NCBI RefSeq assembly: GCF_014636315.1
Contig: NZ_BMED01000001.1
Location: 1,555,941 to 1,619,940 of the forward strand
Source: Parundibacterium terreum
GTDB taxonomy: Bacteria > Pseudomonadota > Gammaproteobacteria > Burkholderiales > Burkholderiaceae_D
DNA length: 64,000 bases
Direction of reading: 5' to 3'
Positions 9,285 through 18,672 of the stretch are shown here, piece after piece. The first letter of the stretch is position 1, and every line of letters starts with the position of its first letter. The notes beneath the pieces are model-generated. The model searched no databases, had not been told where the DNA came from, and worked only from the letters and a program-made list of their open reading frames with translations. Made by a program: the position numbers and the translations under genes.

Positions 9285-10913
9285 ATGAACTGGTTCAACA
9301 ATATGAAAATCAGCAGCAAGCTGATGACTTCTTTTATCCTGATGATGGCCCTGACTGTCGTGCTCGGTATTTTCTCCATCAGCAAGCTTAATCAAGTTAA
9401 CCAGGCATCGACGGATATTGCAACCAACTGGCTACCGAGCATACGCACCGGCCTGCAAATGCAAGCTTCGCTGGCACGTTTCCGCATTTCTGAGTTGCAG
9501 CATATTCTTTCCACTGAAGATGCGGATATGGCAGCGGCAGAAAAAGCAATGGAAACACGCTTGGGAATTTTCAGGAAGAGCCAGGAAGTCTACGAAAAGC
9601 TGATTTCAGAACCGGAAGAGAAGAAAATATATCCAGAGTTTCAAAAAAGCTTTGATAGCTATATAGCAACCAATAAAAAATTGCTGGACCTGTCGCGCAC
9701 GGGCAAAAAGGATGAGGCACGCTCTCTGTTCAAGACGGAATCGAACCAGACCTTCCGCCAAATAAATGATCAGCTGGACCAGCTTGTAAAGATCAATGAT
9801 GACGGCAGCAATGCCTCCGATAAAGGGGCCGATGTCATCTACGGTTCTGCGCGTACCTGGATCATTGCATTACTGATCACTTGCGTCGTGATCGGCTTGG
9901 TGCTGGCAGTACTCATCGCCCGTATTATTTCTCGTCCTTTAGTAGATGCTGTGGGCATTTCCGAGAAAGTGGCGCAAGGCGATCTGACTGCGGATATACA
10001 TTCGGCAGGCAAGGATGAAACCGGCCAGTTGATGAGTGCATTGAAGGCGATGAATGATAGCTTACTGAAAATAGTCAGCGAAGTACGCAGCGGTACGGAC
10101 ACGATTGCCACCGCATCCGGCCAGATCGCTGCGGGCAATCTGGACTTGTCCAGCCGTACCGAAGAACAAGCCAGTTCGCTGGAAGAAACTGCTTCCGCGA
10201 TGGAAGAACTGACATCAACCGTGAAGCAAAATGCCGACAATGCCCGCCAGGCAAATCAGTTGGCGGTTTCAGCATCACAGATTGCGGTACAGGGCGGCGA
10301 AGTGGTGGGTCAGGTCATACAGACGATGAGTTCCATCAATGAATCGTCCCGCAAGATCGTGGACATCATCAGCGTTATCGACGGTATCGCTTTCCAGACC
10401 AATATCCTGGCGCTGAATGCGGCGGTAGAAGCGGCCCGCGCCGGCGAGCAAGGCCGCGGGTTTGCGGTGGTCGCCACCGAGGTACGTACGCTGGCGCAAC
10501 GCAGTGCTGCTGCCGCCAAAGAGATCAAGCAGCTTATCGACGATGCCGTCGGCAATGTCAGTGTGGGCAGCAGGCTGGTGGATCAGGCCGGTGCAACCAT
10601 GAAGCAAGTCGTAGACAGCGTACGCCAGGTAACCGATATCGTCAGCGAGATCAGTGCCGCAAGCGATGAGCAAAGCACAGGGATAGAACAGGTCAATCAG
10701 GCTATCTCTCAAATGGATGAAGTCACCCAGCAAAATGCCGCACTGGTAGAGGAGTCCGCAGCAGCGGCCCAGTCGCTGGAAGAACAGGCTGCGAAACTGG
10801 CGCAGGCAGTCAGCATTTTCAAGCTGCATGAAAGTTCAGCGCCCAAGGCAAACCCGGTACGTGCAGCAGCAGCCACGCGCTTTACTGCCAGCAAGGTTCG
10901 CCAACTCACCTGA
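9285..10913 (+). CDS. Methyl-accepting chemotaxis protein (4HB-HAMP-signalling)
   Basis: 542-aa chemoreceptor. TM1 is at about residues 10-30, followed by a periplasmic four-helix-bundle domain of ~155 residues rich in charged helices, TM2 near residue 190 ([21 protein letters not shown]), a HAMP domain with a conserved proline (ISRPL), and the long cytoplasmic coiled-coil with the invariant hairpin [31 protein letters not shown] split over residues ~375-405. It ends in KVRQLT, with no CheR/CheB tether, so its adaptation would depend on other receptors. ATG 9285 follows AAGGACC; an in-frame start at 9216 adds an unrelated leader. A strong terminator follows. Confidence 0.93.
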   Translation: MNWFNNMKISSKLMTSFILMMALTVVLGIFSISKLNQVNQASTDIATNWLPSIRTGLQMQASLARFRISELQHILSTEDADMAAAEKAMETRLGIFRKSQEVYEKLISEPEEKKIYPEFQKSFDSYIATNKKLLDLSRTGKKDEARSLFKTESNQTFRQINDQLDQLVKINDDGSNASDKGADVIYGSARTWIIALLITCVVIGLVLAVLIARIISRPLVDAVGISEKVAQGDLTADIHSAGKDETGQLMSALKAMNDSLLKIVSEVRSGTDTIATASGQIAAGNLDLSSRTEEQASSLEETASAMEELTSTVKQNADNARQANQLAVSASQIAVQGGEVVGQVIQTMSSINESSRKIVDIISVIDGIAFQTNILALNAAVEAARAGEQGRGFAVVATEVRTLAQRSAAAAKEIKQLIDDAVGNVSVGSRLVDQAGATMKQVVDSVRQVTDIVSEISAASDEQSTGIEQVNQAISQMDEVTQQNAALVEESAAAAQSLEEQAAKLAQAVSIFKLHESSAPKANPVRAAAATRFTASKVRQLT

Positions 10914-10957
10914 TCGTCAATTATTCTGGCGGCAGAGCAGCTAGAGTAATCATCAAT

Positions 10958-10996
10958 AAAAATGCCATGCAGAAATATATTGCATGGCATTTTTTT
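10958..10996 (+). terminator. Rho-independent terminator after the chemoreceptor gene
   Basis: 14-bp perfect stem (AAAAATGCCATGCA / TGCATGGCATTTTT) with a 9-nt AT-rich loop and a T run. Confidence 0.92.
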
Positions 10997-11102
10997 ACCC
11001 GCACCTCTATCAGACTATTCCTACAAATCGATGCGTTTTTGTCCGGTTTGCTGAACGGTAACTTGCGATCACACTTCTGAAATTGTCAGAAGGAAAATGA
11101 TC

Positions 11103-11372
11103 ATGCAAAATATCCACTATTACTCACGCCCCAGCAAGTTCCGCTCAGTCGGCTATCTGGCGTTTGCGCTGGTGGGTCTGGCAATCCTGAACGTGGTGCG
11201 CAGCTATCACATTGCCATGTGCGATGTATTGAGCGTATGCGAAGTAGAGGCGCCATTATTATTCCTGATGATACCGGTGCTAATGGCGATAGGCGGTCTC
11301 AGCATGTTCATTTATCAGGCATACCGCGATTTCATCAAGCACGACTACCGAGAGAGAGACGCCTGGGAGTAA
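11103..11372 (+). CDS. Small membrane protein of unknown function
   Basis: 89-aa protein with two predicted membrane helices (GYLAFALVGLAILNVV and LLFLMIPVLMAIGGLSMFI) joined by a short loop containing two cysteines (AMCDVLSVCEVE), and a charged C-terminal tail (YRDFIKHDYRERDAWE). The cysteine loop would sit in the periplasm if the tails are cytoplasmic. I do not recognise a family. ATG 11103 is preferred because AAGGA is spaced 9 nt from it; the ATG at 11097 is too close to that site. A short hairpin (CTGGGA/TCCCAG) overlaps the stop codon. Confidence 0.65.
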   Translation: MQNIHYYSRPSKFRSVGYLAFALVGLAILNVVRSYHIAMCDVLSVCEVEAPLLFLMIPVLMAIGGLSMFIYQAYRDFIKHDYRERDAWE

Positions 11373-11424
11373 TCCCAGCAAGCCCGGCAAACCAAAAGTC
11401 CCTCGGCTTGACTTCAGTACCCTC

Positions 11425-14109
11425 TCACTTCCACTTCGATATAGGCAGCTCAAAGTAAAAACTGCTGCCCTGATCGGCGACCGATACAAATCCCATACAG
11501 CCCGACATCTTTTCAATGATGGACTTGGAGATGCTGAGGCCCAGCCCGGTTCCCCCTTTTTTACGCCGGTCGGAACCATCGACCTGGGAAAATTTCTGAA
11601 AAATCTTGCCGTGCGATTCAGCCGGTATGCCGCAGCCATGATCAGTGACTGTGACCCTGACCTGGTTTCCACGTTCAGCAAGCATCAGTTGGGCTGATAT
11701 TTCCACGCTGCTGCCTGAGTAAGAGAATTTGGCGGCATTGGACAGCAGATTGATCATCACCTGTATCAGCCTGTCTGAATCAACATTGATCTCTACATTC
11801 GGCACAGGTTCAATCAATTGAAACCGCACGCCATACTGCTGGCCATAGAAGGTACTCAGTTCCAGCGCCTGTTGCATCAGCGGCGGCAGGCGATGAGGTT
11901 TGAAATCGAAGGACATATTGCCCGCTTCGATCTTTTCCATATCCAGGATATCGTTGATCAGGTGTATCAGCCTGTCGCTATTGCGATGTGCGATGGACAG
12001 TAACTGCCGCGTCTTGTCGGCCACTTCGCCACCCGCACCTCCCAATACCAACCCCAGGGATCCGTGGATGGAGGTAAGCGGTGTCCGCAGTTCGTGGCTG
12101 ACGGTAGAAATGAATTCATCCTTCAGCGCATCCACTTTGCGCCGCTCGGAGATATCGCGCAAGAATACATGGCCGGCATAGCCGTCCGTGTCGTAGAGCG
12201 AGGCAATCGAAATTTCCACCGGCACCAGTTTACCTGTTTTATGCAAGGCATCAATCTCCACCCGCCTATGCACGACAGTGCCGCGTCCGGCGCCTTCATT
12301 TTCCAGATGGGTGATGCGGGCAACGACGGCATCCAGTTGTTCAGCAGGGATGATCAGCTCCAGCAACTGCTTGCCCAGCGCCTCTTCCCGCGTCCAGCCA
12401 AAGCTGCGTTCCGCTTGCGCATTCCAGTCCATGATCTTGCCGCTCGGCCCCACCATGACAAAGGCATCGGTGGAATTTTCCAGGATCAGTTTCATTCTGT
12501 TTTGTTCTTGCAGGATATGCCTGACCAGCGGCTGCAATTGCTTGCGCAGCACCAGCGTGCCGAACACAACCAGCAGCGCCAGCAAGACACCCAGTAAATT
12601 GAACTGCTTGCGCAGCAGCGCATACTGCTCTTGCAGATCGGTCTTCAACACCAGCCCCAGTCCATGCCGGATAACCGGCGCATACGCGGCGAGCACCGTT
12701 GCCCCCTGAGTGTCCGTGATCGCCGCCACGCCTGACTCTCCCGATAGCGCAAATGCGATAGGCGTCTTGCCGTTATTTTCAGGATTCAACAAGGGAACAC
12801 GTAAATTGGCCGGGGCGTGGCGCGTAGGGAAGCAAGCGGCATTATCCGCCTCGCGTGTACAAAGGCAGGCATCATCCGAATCCCCGGCAGACTGCAGATC
12901 CCTCATCAGGCTGGACAAGGCTGATAGCCTTTGCTCGGTCACTACCCTGCCAACCACACTGCCGTTCAGCACCGCATCATTCTCCGAGCGCAGCACAAAA
13001 CCGTCTTGCCATAGCAGGGTTTCAGTCGCAACCGGGCCTGTGCCTGTATTTGGAGAACGCGTCACGTCCAGGTGAATCGCTATACTGGCACGCTGGGCGA
13101 CCATGACGCCCGTCGTAAGCAGGTGATTGCCCCTGGCGTTATAAAATTCTATACCTGTGAAACCCAAAGGCAGGAAAGTCCGGCCGACCTCTCCGACAAA
13201 GCTCAAAGCCTCGGTGTTCTGCACATCGTCACTTAGCAGCGACAGATTTTTTCTCAATGCGGGGCGCGTGGCGATAGACTTGGCCAGCACTGTGGCATGG
13301 TCCAGCATATTCGATATCACTACTGCATTCTGGCTGGCGGTATGCCGGATATGATCAGTCGTGGATTGCTCATATCCCTGCTGCATGACCGCAAACCCGG
13401 TCAAACCGGCGACTACTGCCAGCACTGTCAGCAGCACTGCAGCAATACTGGTAATTCTTTTATCTTCGTTTTCCAGATTGGCTGGAGGAGAAGAGATCAC
13501 ATCACCGACAAAAAACCATAAGCCCAGGCCCAGCAGGCACACCCCTAGCGCTGAAGGCGCAGCACTGCGTTTAAAACCCGCGACGCGATACAGCGTCTCC
13601 ATATTCAGCATATAACCAAACAAGCCCAGCCCGCCTATCAGCAATACCGTAATAATCAGGATGCGGATAAGCTGGCGTATCCGCCCGCTCTGCACATGCT
13701 TGCTATTCAGCAGAAAAACCACGCCCGCCAGCAAAAGCGCGACACAGATATCCGGCGGCAAGCGCACAATCTGCGGCCGGAAGCCAGAGGCCAGCAACAT
13801 GGAATTAAAAAGATCGAATCCGTAATCGATCCGGAACAGATGCTGGAGCAGGATCAGTGCCGGTACGACGACCAGCACCGTGGAAAAAAACCTTAATACA
13901 TTGCGCGACCAGTTGCTGTGATATGAGCCCAGCAAGCAGGCACCGGCGAGCACGAACAATACGGCAGCTGTCAGTGACATCGCCGCCGTGCCGGACATCA
14001 GCCTCAGCATTCTTTCATTGTCCAGCAGCCAGCCGCTGAATACCACGGCCGGCAGGCCACACAGGGCAAGACCCAGCCAGCGCCGGATTCCGATAGTAAA
14101 TAATTTCAT
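11425..14109 (-). CDS. Membrane sensor histidine kinase with PAS domain
   Basis: 894-aa sensor kinase. The first ~210 residues hold about six membrane helices in a MASE-like block. A further helix (ITSIAAVLLTVLAVVAGLTGF) leads to an extracellular ~260-residue region resembling a CHASE/Cache sensor, closed by another helix (LLGVLLALLVVFGTLVL). A PAS domain (KLILENSTDAFVMVGPSGKIMDWN...) with a PAC motif follows, then HisKA with the phospho-accepting His672 in VSHELRTPLTS, and HATPase_c with N-box INLLSNAAKFS, G1 DHGCGIP and G2 GGTGLGLSIS. There is no receiver domain, and no response regulator gene is adjacent, so its partner is encoded elsewhere. Signal unknown. Confidence 0.9.
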   Translation of the reverse strand: MKLFTIGIRRWLGLALCGLPAVVFSGWLLDNERMLRLMSGTAAMSLTAAVLFVLAGACLLGSYHSNWSRNVLRFFSTVLVVVPALILLQHLFRIDYGFDLFNSMLLASGFRPQIVRLPPDICVALLLAGVVFLLNSKHVQSGRIRQLIRILIITVLLIGGLGLFGYMLNMETLYRVAGFKRSAAPSALGVCLLGLGLWFFVGDVISSPPANLENEDKRITSIAAVLLTVLAVVAGLTGFAVMQQGYEQSTTDHIRHTASQNAVVISNMLDHATVLAKSIATRPALRKNLSLLSDDVQNTEALSFVGEVGRTFLPLGFTGIEFYNARGNHLLTTGVMVAQRASIAIHLDVTRSPNTGTGPVATETLLWQDGFVLRSENDAVLNGSVVGRVVTEQRLSALSSLMRDLQSAGDSDDACLCTREADNAACFPTRHAPANLRVPLLNPENNGKTPIAFALSGESGVAAITDTQGATVLAAYAPVIRHGLGLVLKTDLQEQYALLRKQFNLLGVLLALLVVFGTLVLRKQLQPLVRHILQEQNRMKLILENSTDAFVMVGPSGKIMDWNAQAERSFGWTREEALGKQLLELIIPAEQLDAVVARITHLENEGAGRGTVVHRRVEIDALHKTGKLVPVEISIASLYDTDGYAGHVFLRDISERRKVDALKDEFISTVSHELRTPLTSIHGSLGLVLGGAGGEVADKTRQLLSIAHRNSDRLIHLINDILDMEKIEAGNMSFDFKPHRLPPLMQQALELSTFYGQQYGVRFQLIEPVPNVEINVDSDRLIQVMINLLSNAAKFSYSGSSVEISAQLMLAERGNQVRVTVTDHGCGIPAESHGKIFQKFSQVDGSDRRKKGGTGLGLSISKSIIEKMSGCMGFVSVADQGSSFYFELPISKWK

Positions 14110-14356
14110 CCGTATGCCATAAGCGCCGCTACAGGCGGCGTGATCAGCTTTATTGTTTTCACCTGTTGATCTGTATCTGTCCTGCTGAGAAAAAATCAGG
14201 CAGACTGTATTTCATGCTTGCCAGAATAATTACCCTGATGCATCTGGCACTCACTCGTATCGCAAGCGAACGGCTTGCAAACAAGTATAAACTGTTGCCT
14301 CATGCAATAGATATCTATGTAACATTTATCACAGTTAAACTAAAGCAAGCGATGGG

Positions 14357-14869
14357 GTGAAGTGGATCACCCGCCCTTTTCAGAAAGTCAGTGTGTTTGA
14401 ACGTTTACAGCAATTATTGACGGAGGCCGGCGCCCGTTTTCGCGTTGTGGAGCACCCTCACGAAGGAAATTCAGAACGGGTCGCTGCGGTGCGCGGCACC
14501 GAAGTCGGCCAGGGTGCCAAGGCGATGCTCTGCAAATTGAAGCATGCCGATTTCAATGTCATGACCATCGTACCGGGTGACCGCAGGGTAGATTTCAAGA
14601 AAGTGGCGCAGCATTACGGCCATTCCAAGGCCAGCCTGCTGTCGCCGGAAGAAGCCACGGCCCAGACTGGCTGTGTGATAGGTGCAATCCCGCCGTTCTC
14701 TTTCGATCCCTCACTACGGCTGGTGGTCGATCCGGAATTATTCCGCCGTTATAAAGAGATTGCCTTCAATGCAGGCCGGCTGGACCGCTCCATCGTGCTG
14801 AATGCCGATGACTATCTACGCATTGCAAAACCGGAACTGGTGGAAATTATCGTGGAGAACGGCACATGA
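14357..14869 (+). CDS. YbaK/EbsC-type aminoacyl-tRNA deacylase domain protein
   Basis: 170-aa protein of the YbaK/ProX superfamily, which hydrolyses mischarged aminoacyl-tRNAs in trans. The fold is recognised from FRVVEHPHEGNSERVAAVRGTEVGQGAKAMLCKL split around residues 30-65, with the substrate-pocket lysine in the GAKAMLCKL strand, and the later GAIPPF motif typical of the family. Which tRNA it edits is not evident. The start is uncertain: GTG 14357 is the longest, GTG 14393 (before FERLQQLL) is closer to the usual family start, and neither has a strong ribosome binding site. Its stop overlaps the next start (ATGA), so it is translationally coupled to the cupin gene. Confidence 0.82.
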   Translation: MKWITRPFQKVSVFERLQQLLTEAGARFRVVEHPHEGNSERVAAVRGTEVGQGAKAMLCKLKHADFNVMTIVPGDRRVDFKKVAQHYGHSKASLLSPEEATAQTGCVIGAIPPFSFDPSLRLVVDPELFRRYKEIAFNAGRLDRSIVLNADDYLRIAKPELVEIIVENGT

Positions 14870-15195
14870 AAATCACGGACATTCCTTTCGGCATTACCGA
14901 CTGGTCCGGCATAGAGAGAACCGTGCATGCCGGGGAAACCGGCGAGGCTTACTGGCGCACTTGCCAGTTTGGCGACATTCGTGTACGCATGGTGGAATAC
15001 AGCGCTGGCTATAAAGCCGACCACTGGTGCAGCAAAGGCCATATTCTTTTCTGCCTGGCCGGCAGCATGGAAACCGAGTTACAGGATGGCAGGAAATTCG
15101 TGCTGACTCCCGGTATCAGCTACCAGGTTGCAGATCATGCAGAGGCACACCGCTCCTATACCCAGCAAGGCGCGACGCTCTTCATCGTGGACTGA
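14866..15195 (+). CDS. DHCW-motif cupin protein
   Basis: 109-aa single-domain cupin of the DHCW-motif group. The motif region is KADHWCSKGHILFCLAGSM, with the metal-ligand histidines in the beta-barrel, and a second cupin motif in ISYQVADHAEAHRSY. Cytosolic, no signal peptide. It overlaps the YbaK-like gene by 4 bp and is certainly in the same operon. Activity unknown; members of this family are usually annotated only by fold. Confidence 0.82.
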   Translation: MKITDIPFGITDWSGIERTVHAGETGEAYWRTCQFGDIRVRMVEYSAGYKADHWCSKGHILFCLAGSMETELQDGRKFVLTPGISYQVADHAEAHRSYTQQGATLFIVD

Positions 15196-15228
15196 AAATC
15201 CTTTTACCCAGCCGTCTGCCCTTGCACT

Positions 15229-15329
15229 TTACCCACATTAAATGTGCGCAAGACTGTGGATAACTGTACTCACTGCCTGCTATATGATTGATATTTAAGG
15301 AAATTATTTCCCTGATCAATTTTAAGGCA
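15229..15329 (+). repeat. 101-bp repeat copy A with perfect DnaA box
   Basis: This stretch aligns without gaps to 17834-17934, with about 70 of 101 positions identical by my hand count. Conserved blocks are CAAGAYTGTGGATAACT near the middle and TGATYAAWTTTAAGGCA at the end. TGTGGATAA at 15255-15263 is the complement of the consensus DnaA box TTATCCACA. The copy lies between the convergent cupin and rhodanese genes. Confidence 0.7.
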
Positions 15330-15368
15330 GCACCCGCTGGATAGCTACAGCCTGCCCTCGCGAAAGGC

Positions 15369-17030
15369 TCAGATCACGAAAAACCCGTGCGTGCCGTCAC
15401 GCGCCAGTTGCTCCACCAATCCGTACTCCCAATCCAGGTAAGCCTGCATCGCGGCGACCGGATTGTCTGTTCCTTCATAGGGCCTGCGATAGCGGTCTGT
15501 GCGCGGCGATGCAAGATTCGGTGTTGCGGCAGAATTTGCCTGCTCAGTGGCCTGGCCTGCCTGTAGCCACGCATTCGTTCCTCCGTCCAGCACAAATACC
15601 TCGGCCTCGCCCAGTGTCGAGATCAGGCTCTGGAACTCCTGCAGCACCAGCCGGGCCAGCAAGCCATCTGGCGAGGTCAGCACGAAACGCTTGGACGCAG
15701 GCAGGTTTTGCACGGCGGCTTCGAGGCCGGAGCGCAATGCAAACCAGGCGCCGGGGATGCGCTGCTGTACAAACTGTGCGCTGGCAGCAAAGTCCACGAT
15801 AACGACCTCAATGCCCTGCTCCGGCTTTTCCTGTGCCAGCCAGCCGGCCAGCACTTCGACACTAACCAGCCGGGCACAACTCGCTGCCAGCACAGCCGGC
15901 GGCAAACTTGGCGCAGTCTGGCCGCTGTCGCGCCAGGCTTCCGCACCGGCACCGTCCAGCACATGCACATCCCAGCCCATTTGCGCCAACCAGGAAGCCG
16001 TCATATTGGCGCGCGTCCCGTCATCATCCGCCAGCACAATGCGTGCGCCGCGCACCGGCGCTGAATGATCGGTTTCCTGCACCAGTTGTCCACCCGGGGC
16101 AGAACGAAACCCCGGCAGATGAGCATGCAGATATTCTTCCGGCGTGCGGACATCGAAGCAATAAGTAGTTCTATTCGCTTGCCGCAAATATTCCTGTAGC
16201 CTGGCATAGTCAACGCGCTGCACGCCTGCCCGGTCGGCAATACTGCGCGCCGATGCTGCTGCCTGCGTGCGGTTTTCTTCGCTCACATCGCCAAAGCGCC
16301 TCTGCTGCCGATGCTGCAGGCTTTGCCCGGCCAGCGTCCAGCCTATAGTACCGTTGCGCAGCGCGGCCACAGGATTGGGAATGCCTGCGTTCACCAGCGA
16401 TTGCGTACCTATGATGCTGCGGGTGCGGCCAGCACAATTGACAATCACCTGCGTGCTGGGGTCAGGCGCCAGTTCGCGCACCCTGAGCACCAGCTCTGCA
16501 CCGGGCACGCTGACGCTGGTGGGAATGCTCATCGTCCTGTACTCATCAAAGCGGCGCGCATCCAGCACGACAACATCAGCCTTGGCATCCAGCATTTGCT
16601 GTACTTCCTGGGCAGAAAACGAAGGCGTATGCCGCACCGATTCCACCAGTTCACCAAAAGCCTTGCTAGCCGAGTTCACATCGCGAAAGATCTCATTGCC
16701 CGCAGCCTTCCAGCCTGACAAACCGCCGTCCAGCGAGCCAACATCAGTATAGCCAAGGGCGGACAAGATGTCCGCGGCGCGCTGCGCATATCCCTCGCCA
16801 TTGTCATACACGACAATGGCAGTCGTCGGGCGGGGGATACGCGCATGTGCATCCAGCTCCAGCCGGGACAAAGGGAAGTTGGCAGCGAATAGCGGATGCT
16901 CTTCCGCAAAAGGCGCTTCTTCGCGCACATCCAGCAAGGCGATTTCCTGTTTTTCCAGCAAAGCCTTACGGATTTTTGTAGCGGACACAGTTTTACTTAC
17001 AGCAGCGCGGACATCGGTATTGGCATTCAT
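15369..17030 (-). CDS. Four-domain rhodanese protein (one catalytic Cys)
   Basis: About 553 aa of tandem rhodanese domains, probably a cytosolic sulfurtransferase that handles the sulfur released downstream of the adjacent thiol dioxygenase. Numbering from a TTG at 17039: domain 1 (~20-120) has YDNGEGYAQR at the active loop with Asp in place of Cys; domain 2 (~135-240) has Cys202 in VNCAGRTRS, a complete catalytic loop; domain 3 (~275-375) has LADDDGTRAN, again without Cys; domain 4 (~388-500) has TSPDGLLAR, with Ser. Only domain 2 should be active. A C-terminal tail (DNPVAAMQAYLDWEYGL...) follows. ATG 17030 is preferred. It starts about 25 bp after the dioxygenase gene. Confidence 0.88.
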   Translation of the reverse strand: MNANTDVRAAVSKTVSATKIRKALLEKQEIALLDVREEAPFAEEHPLFAANFPLSRLELDAHARIPRPTTAIVVYDNGEGYAQRAADILSALGYTDVGSLDGGLSGWKAAGNEIFRDVNSASKAFGELVESVRHTPSFSAQEVQQMLDAKADVVVLDARRFDEYRTMSIPTSVSVPGAELVLRVRELAPDPSTQVIVNCAGRTRSIIGTQSLVNAGIPNPVAALRNGTIGWTLAGQSLQHRQQRRFGDVSEENRTQAAASARSIADRAGVQRVDYARLQEYLRQANRTTYCFDVRTPEEYLHAHLPGFRSAPGGQLVQETDHSAPVRGARIVLADDDGTRANMTASWLAQMGWDVHVLDGAGAEAWRDSGQTAPSLPPAVLAASCARLVSVEVLAGWLAQEKPEQGIEVVIVDFAASAQFVQQRIPGAWFALRSGLEAAVQNLPASKRFVLTSPDGLLARLVLQEFQSLISTLGEAEVFVLDGGTNAWLQAGQATEQANSAATPNLASPRTDRYRRPYEGTDNPVAAMQAYLDWEYGLVEQLARDGTHGFFVI

Positions 17031-17054
17031 TCGTATCAATTCAATTCGATCAAT

Positions 17055-17636
17055 TCAATTCGGTTGGGTGTAGCCGGAAATAAAAGGCTTGCTGCTTCCA
17101 TCTTCGTAGAAAACAGCGCGCTGTACTTCGCCTATGTTGGCGCCATATACGTGGATACTAATGGAGACCCGGTCTGCATAGGCATTGCTGACCTGATGGA
17201 TATCGCCAATCGAAGGAGAGACAGCTTCCACCTGGCCCGGTTCCAGGCGCACCACATCGCCATCGCGCTGCATGGCGCCGTTGTCTGCACGCCGGTAGCC
17301 CTGCGACAGCTCAGCACCGCGCAGCATCCCTATCAAACCCCAGACAGTGTGATTGTGTATCGGTGTCTTCTGTCCCGGCCCCCAGACAAAGCTGACCACG
17401 GAAAAACGCCCGGCAGGATCGGCGTGCAGCAGGAACTGCTGATACCTTGCAGGATCGGGCCTTGCCTGGGATTCGGGCAGCCAGTCATCCTCGGCCAGCA
17501 AGCAGCGCAGCAAGACACTCCCCTTTTCTATAATCAAAGCCTCTGCAGCCTGCTGCTCCAGCAAGCAAGAAAAAGAATCAACAAAATCGTGCAGGCGATT
17601 TTTTATCTGGGAAGCTGGCTCTGCAGTATTCGGCAT
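17055..17636 (-). CDS. Gln-type thiol dioxygenase (cysteine dioxygenase family)
   Basis: 193-aa cupin iron enzyme of the cysteine dioxygenase family, adding O2 to a thiol to give a sulfinate. Iron ligands His94 and His96 are in PIHNHTVWG and His147 in GDIHQVS; the Ser160-His162-Tyr164 triad is present in SIHVYG. The residue equivalent to the carboxylate-binding arginine of animal enzymes is Gln67 (ARYQQFLLH), and the cysteine of the Cys-Tyr cofactor is Gly100. Gln-type enzymes of proteobacteria are known mostly as 3-mercaptopropionate dioxygenases, so that substrate is more likely than cysteine. First gene of a two-gene operon with the rhodanese protein, 24 bp upstream of its ATG. Confidence 0.88.
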   Translation of the reverse strand: MPNTAEPASQIKNRLHDFVDSFSCLLEQQAAEALIIEKGSVLLRCLLAEDDWLPESQARPDPARYQQFLLHADPAGRFSVVSFVWGPGQKTPIHNHTVWGLIGMLRGAELSQGYRRADNGAMQRDGDVVRLEPGQVEAVSPSIGDIHQVSNAYADRVSISIHVYGANIGEVQRAVFYEDGSSKPFISGYTQPN

Positions 17637-17833
17637 GGCATATCCATTGGTTAATCAGATAGAGGGCACCACAATAACAAGCTACAAGCGATCTTCAAAG
17701 CAGCTTATATCATAAGCAAAGACGAATTTTGCTTTTGCAGATTCGCCCCGATTTCAGTCGGACAAAGTCAGTTGGGCCTAAAAAATTATCGTTCCTGTCA
17801 AGCTGATACTTTATACAGTTTAGGTAAAATTAC

Positions 17834-17934
17834 TTACTCACACAAATTGTGATCAAGATTGTGGATAACTCAGTTTTACGCTATCTATCTTGTTGATAAA
17901 TAAGGGAATTGCATTTCTGATTAAATTTAAGGCA
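17834..17934 (+). repeat. 101-bp repeat copy B with perfect DnaA box
   Basis: Second copy of the repeat at 15229-15329, same orientation and identical length, about 69% identical by hand count. TGTGGATAA at 17860-17868 is the complement of the consensus DnaA box. Together the copies bracket the thiol dioxygenase/rhodanese operon as direct repeats 2.6 kb apart. Confidence 0.7.
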
Positions 17935-18236
17935 AAGGATTGCGCGAAATAGCATTTTGAACATTTTGCACAATACCGGGCTGCCAAAATTTGCAGGAAC
18001 AGCATGGATCGTATCACCCATTTTGCCGGCATTGGCGTTGCGGACGGATATGCGCAAGCTTGCAGCCAATGCGGTCCGTCACCCCTGTTTTATTCTATTG
18101 CGGAGATATTGTCACGCCATCCCGGCATGCTCGCGAACAATGCCCGAATCCCCACAGAATAATAGAATTAGGCAAGCAAGAAATAAGATTGTGTATTCAC
18201 CAAATGTGATCGCTATCCTACACTGGCCTCCACTAT

Positions 18237-18255
18237 CCATCCATGCCGGATGGTA
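18237..18255. promoter_or_regulatory. Palindrome upstream of the monooxygenase gene
   Basis: CCATCCATGCCGGATGGTA, an imperfect inverted repeat 15 bp before the ATG at 18271. It closely resembles the perfect palindrome at 20463-20482 in front of the CopG-family gene, so both may bind the same protein. Confidence 0.35.
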
Positions 18256-18270
18256 TTCCAGGAGCCTGCC

Positions 18271-18606
18271 ATGCCTATCACCAAGATTATGTTTGTTCGC
18301 GCTAAAAGCGGCTACGAAGAAACGCTGGGCAGCCTGCTGCTGACCCTGGTGCAGCCATCTCGTTTGGAAAGCGCATGCTTGGGCTATGACCTGCATCGCG
18401 CGACAGAGGATCCGGCGCTGTGGTTCATTTACCAGAACTGGAATTCAGAAGAAGCATTCAACGCCTACATGAAGAAGGCGGTAGTGCGGGCATGTCTGCG
18501 CGATGCCAGGCACATGGTAGAGGCCAGCATGAATCTGCATCCGTTCAAGATGGTATCGCAACCTGCAAGCAGCTATATTGACAATGACCACGCTTTGGCT
18601 GCCTGA
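18271..18606 (+). CDS. Antibiotic biosynthesis monooxygenase (ABM) domain protein
   Basis: 111-aa protein of the ABM/quinol monooxygenase dimeric ferredoxin-like fold. Recognisable elements are the N-terminal strand KIMFVRAKSGYEETLGSLL, the central YDLHRATEDPALWFIYQNW and the EAFNAYMKK helix. Such proteins are cofactor-free oxygenases acting on quinols or aromatic intermediates, or are enzymes of unknown role; the sequence does not say which. ATG 18271 has a perfect AGGAG at good spacing; the frame is open upstream to 18250 without a ribosome binding site. A palindrome sits directly upstream. Confidence 0.82.
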   Translation: MPITKIMFVRAKSGYEETLGSLLLTLVQPSRLESACLGYDLHRATEDPALWFIYQNWNSEEAFNAYMKKAVVRACLRDARHMVEASMNLHPFKMVSQPASSYIDNDHALAA

Positions 18607-18672
18607 TCGGAAAGCCTGTGGAAAAAGTAATCGAGAAAGTGAAATGAAGCCTTAGTGGCGGAAGGAAATTGC

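Larger units (their letters stand above)
17637..18270. other. 634-bp divergent spacer between thiol dioxygenase and monooxygenase genes
   Basis: AT-rich spacer holding repeat copy B (17834-17934) and a palindrome near 18237. I find no recognisable coding frame, tRNA or terminator in it. Short frames are open but resemble nothing. Confidence 0.5.

Noticed and set aside
11364..11378. CTGGGA/TCCCAG hairpin as terminator for the small membrane protein
   Set aside because: 6-bp stem overlapping the stop codon with no T run; too weak.
14166..14360. 64-codon plus-strand frame before the YbaK-like gene
   Set aside because: No ribosome binding site, odd composition, and no family; treated as spacer.
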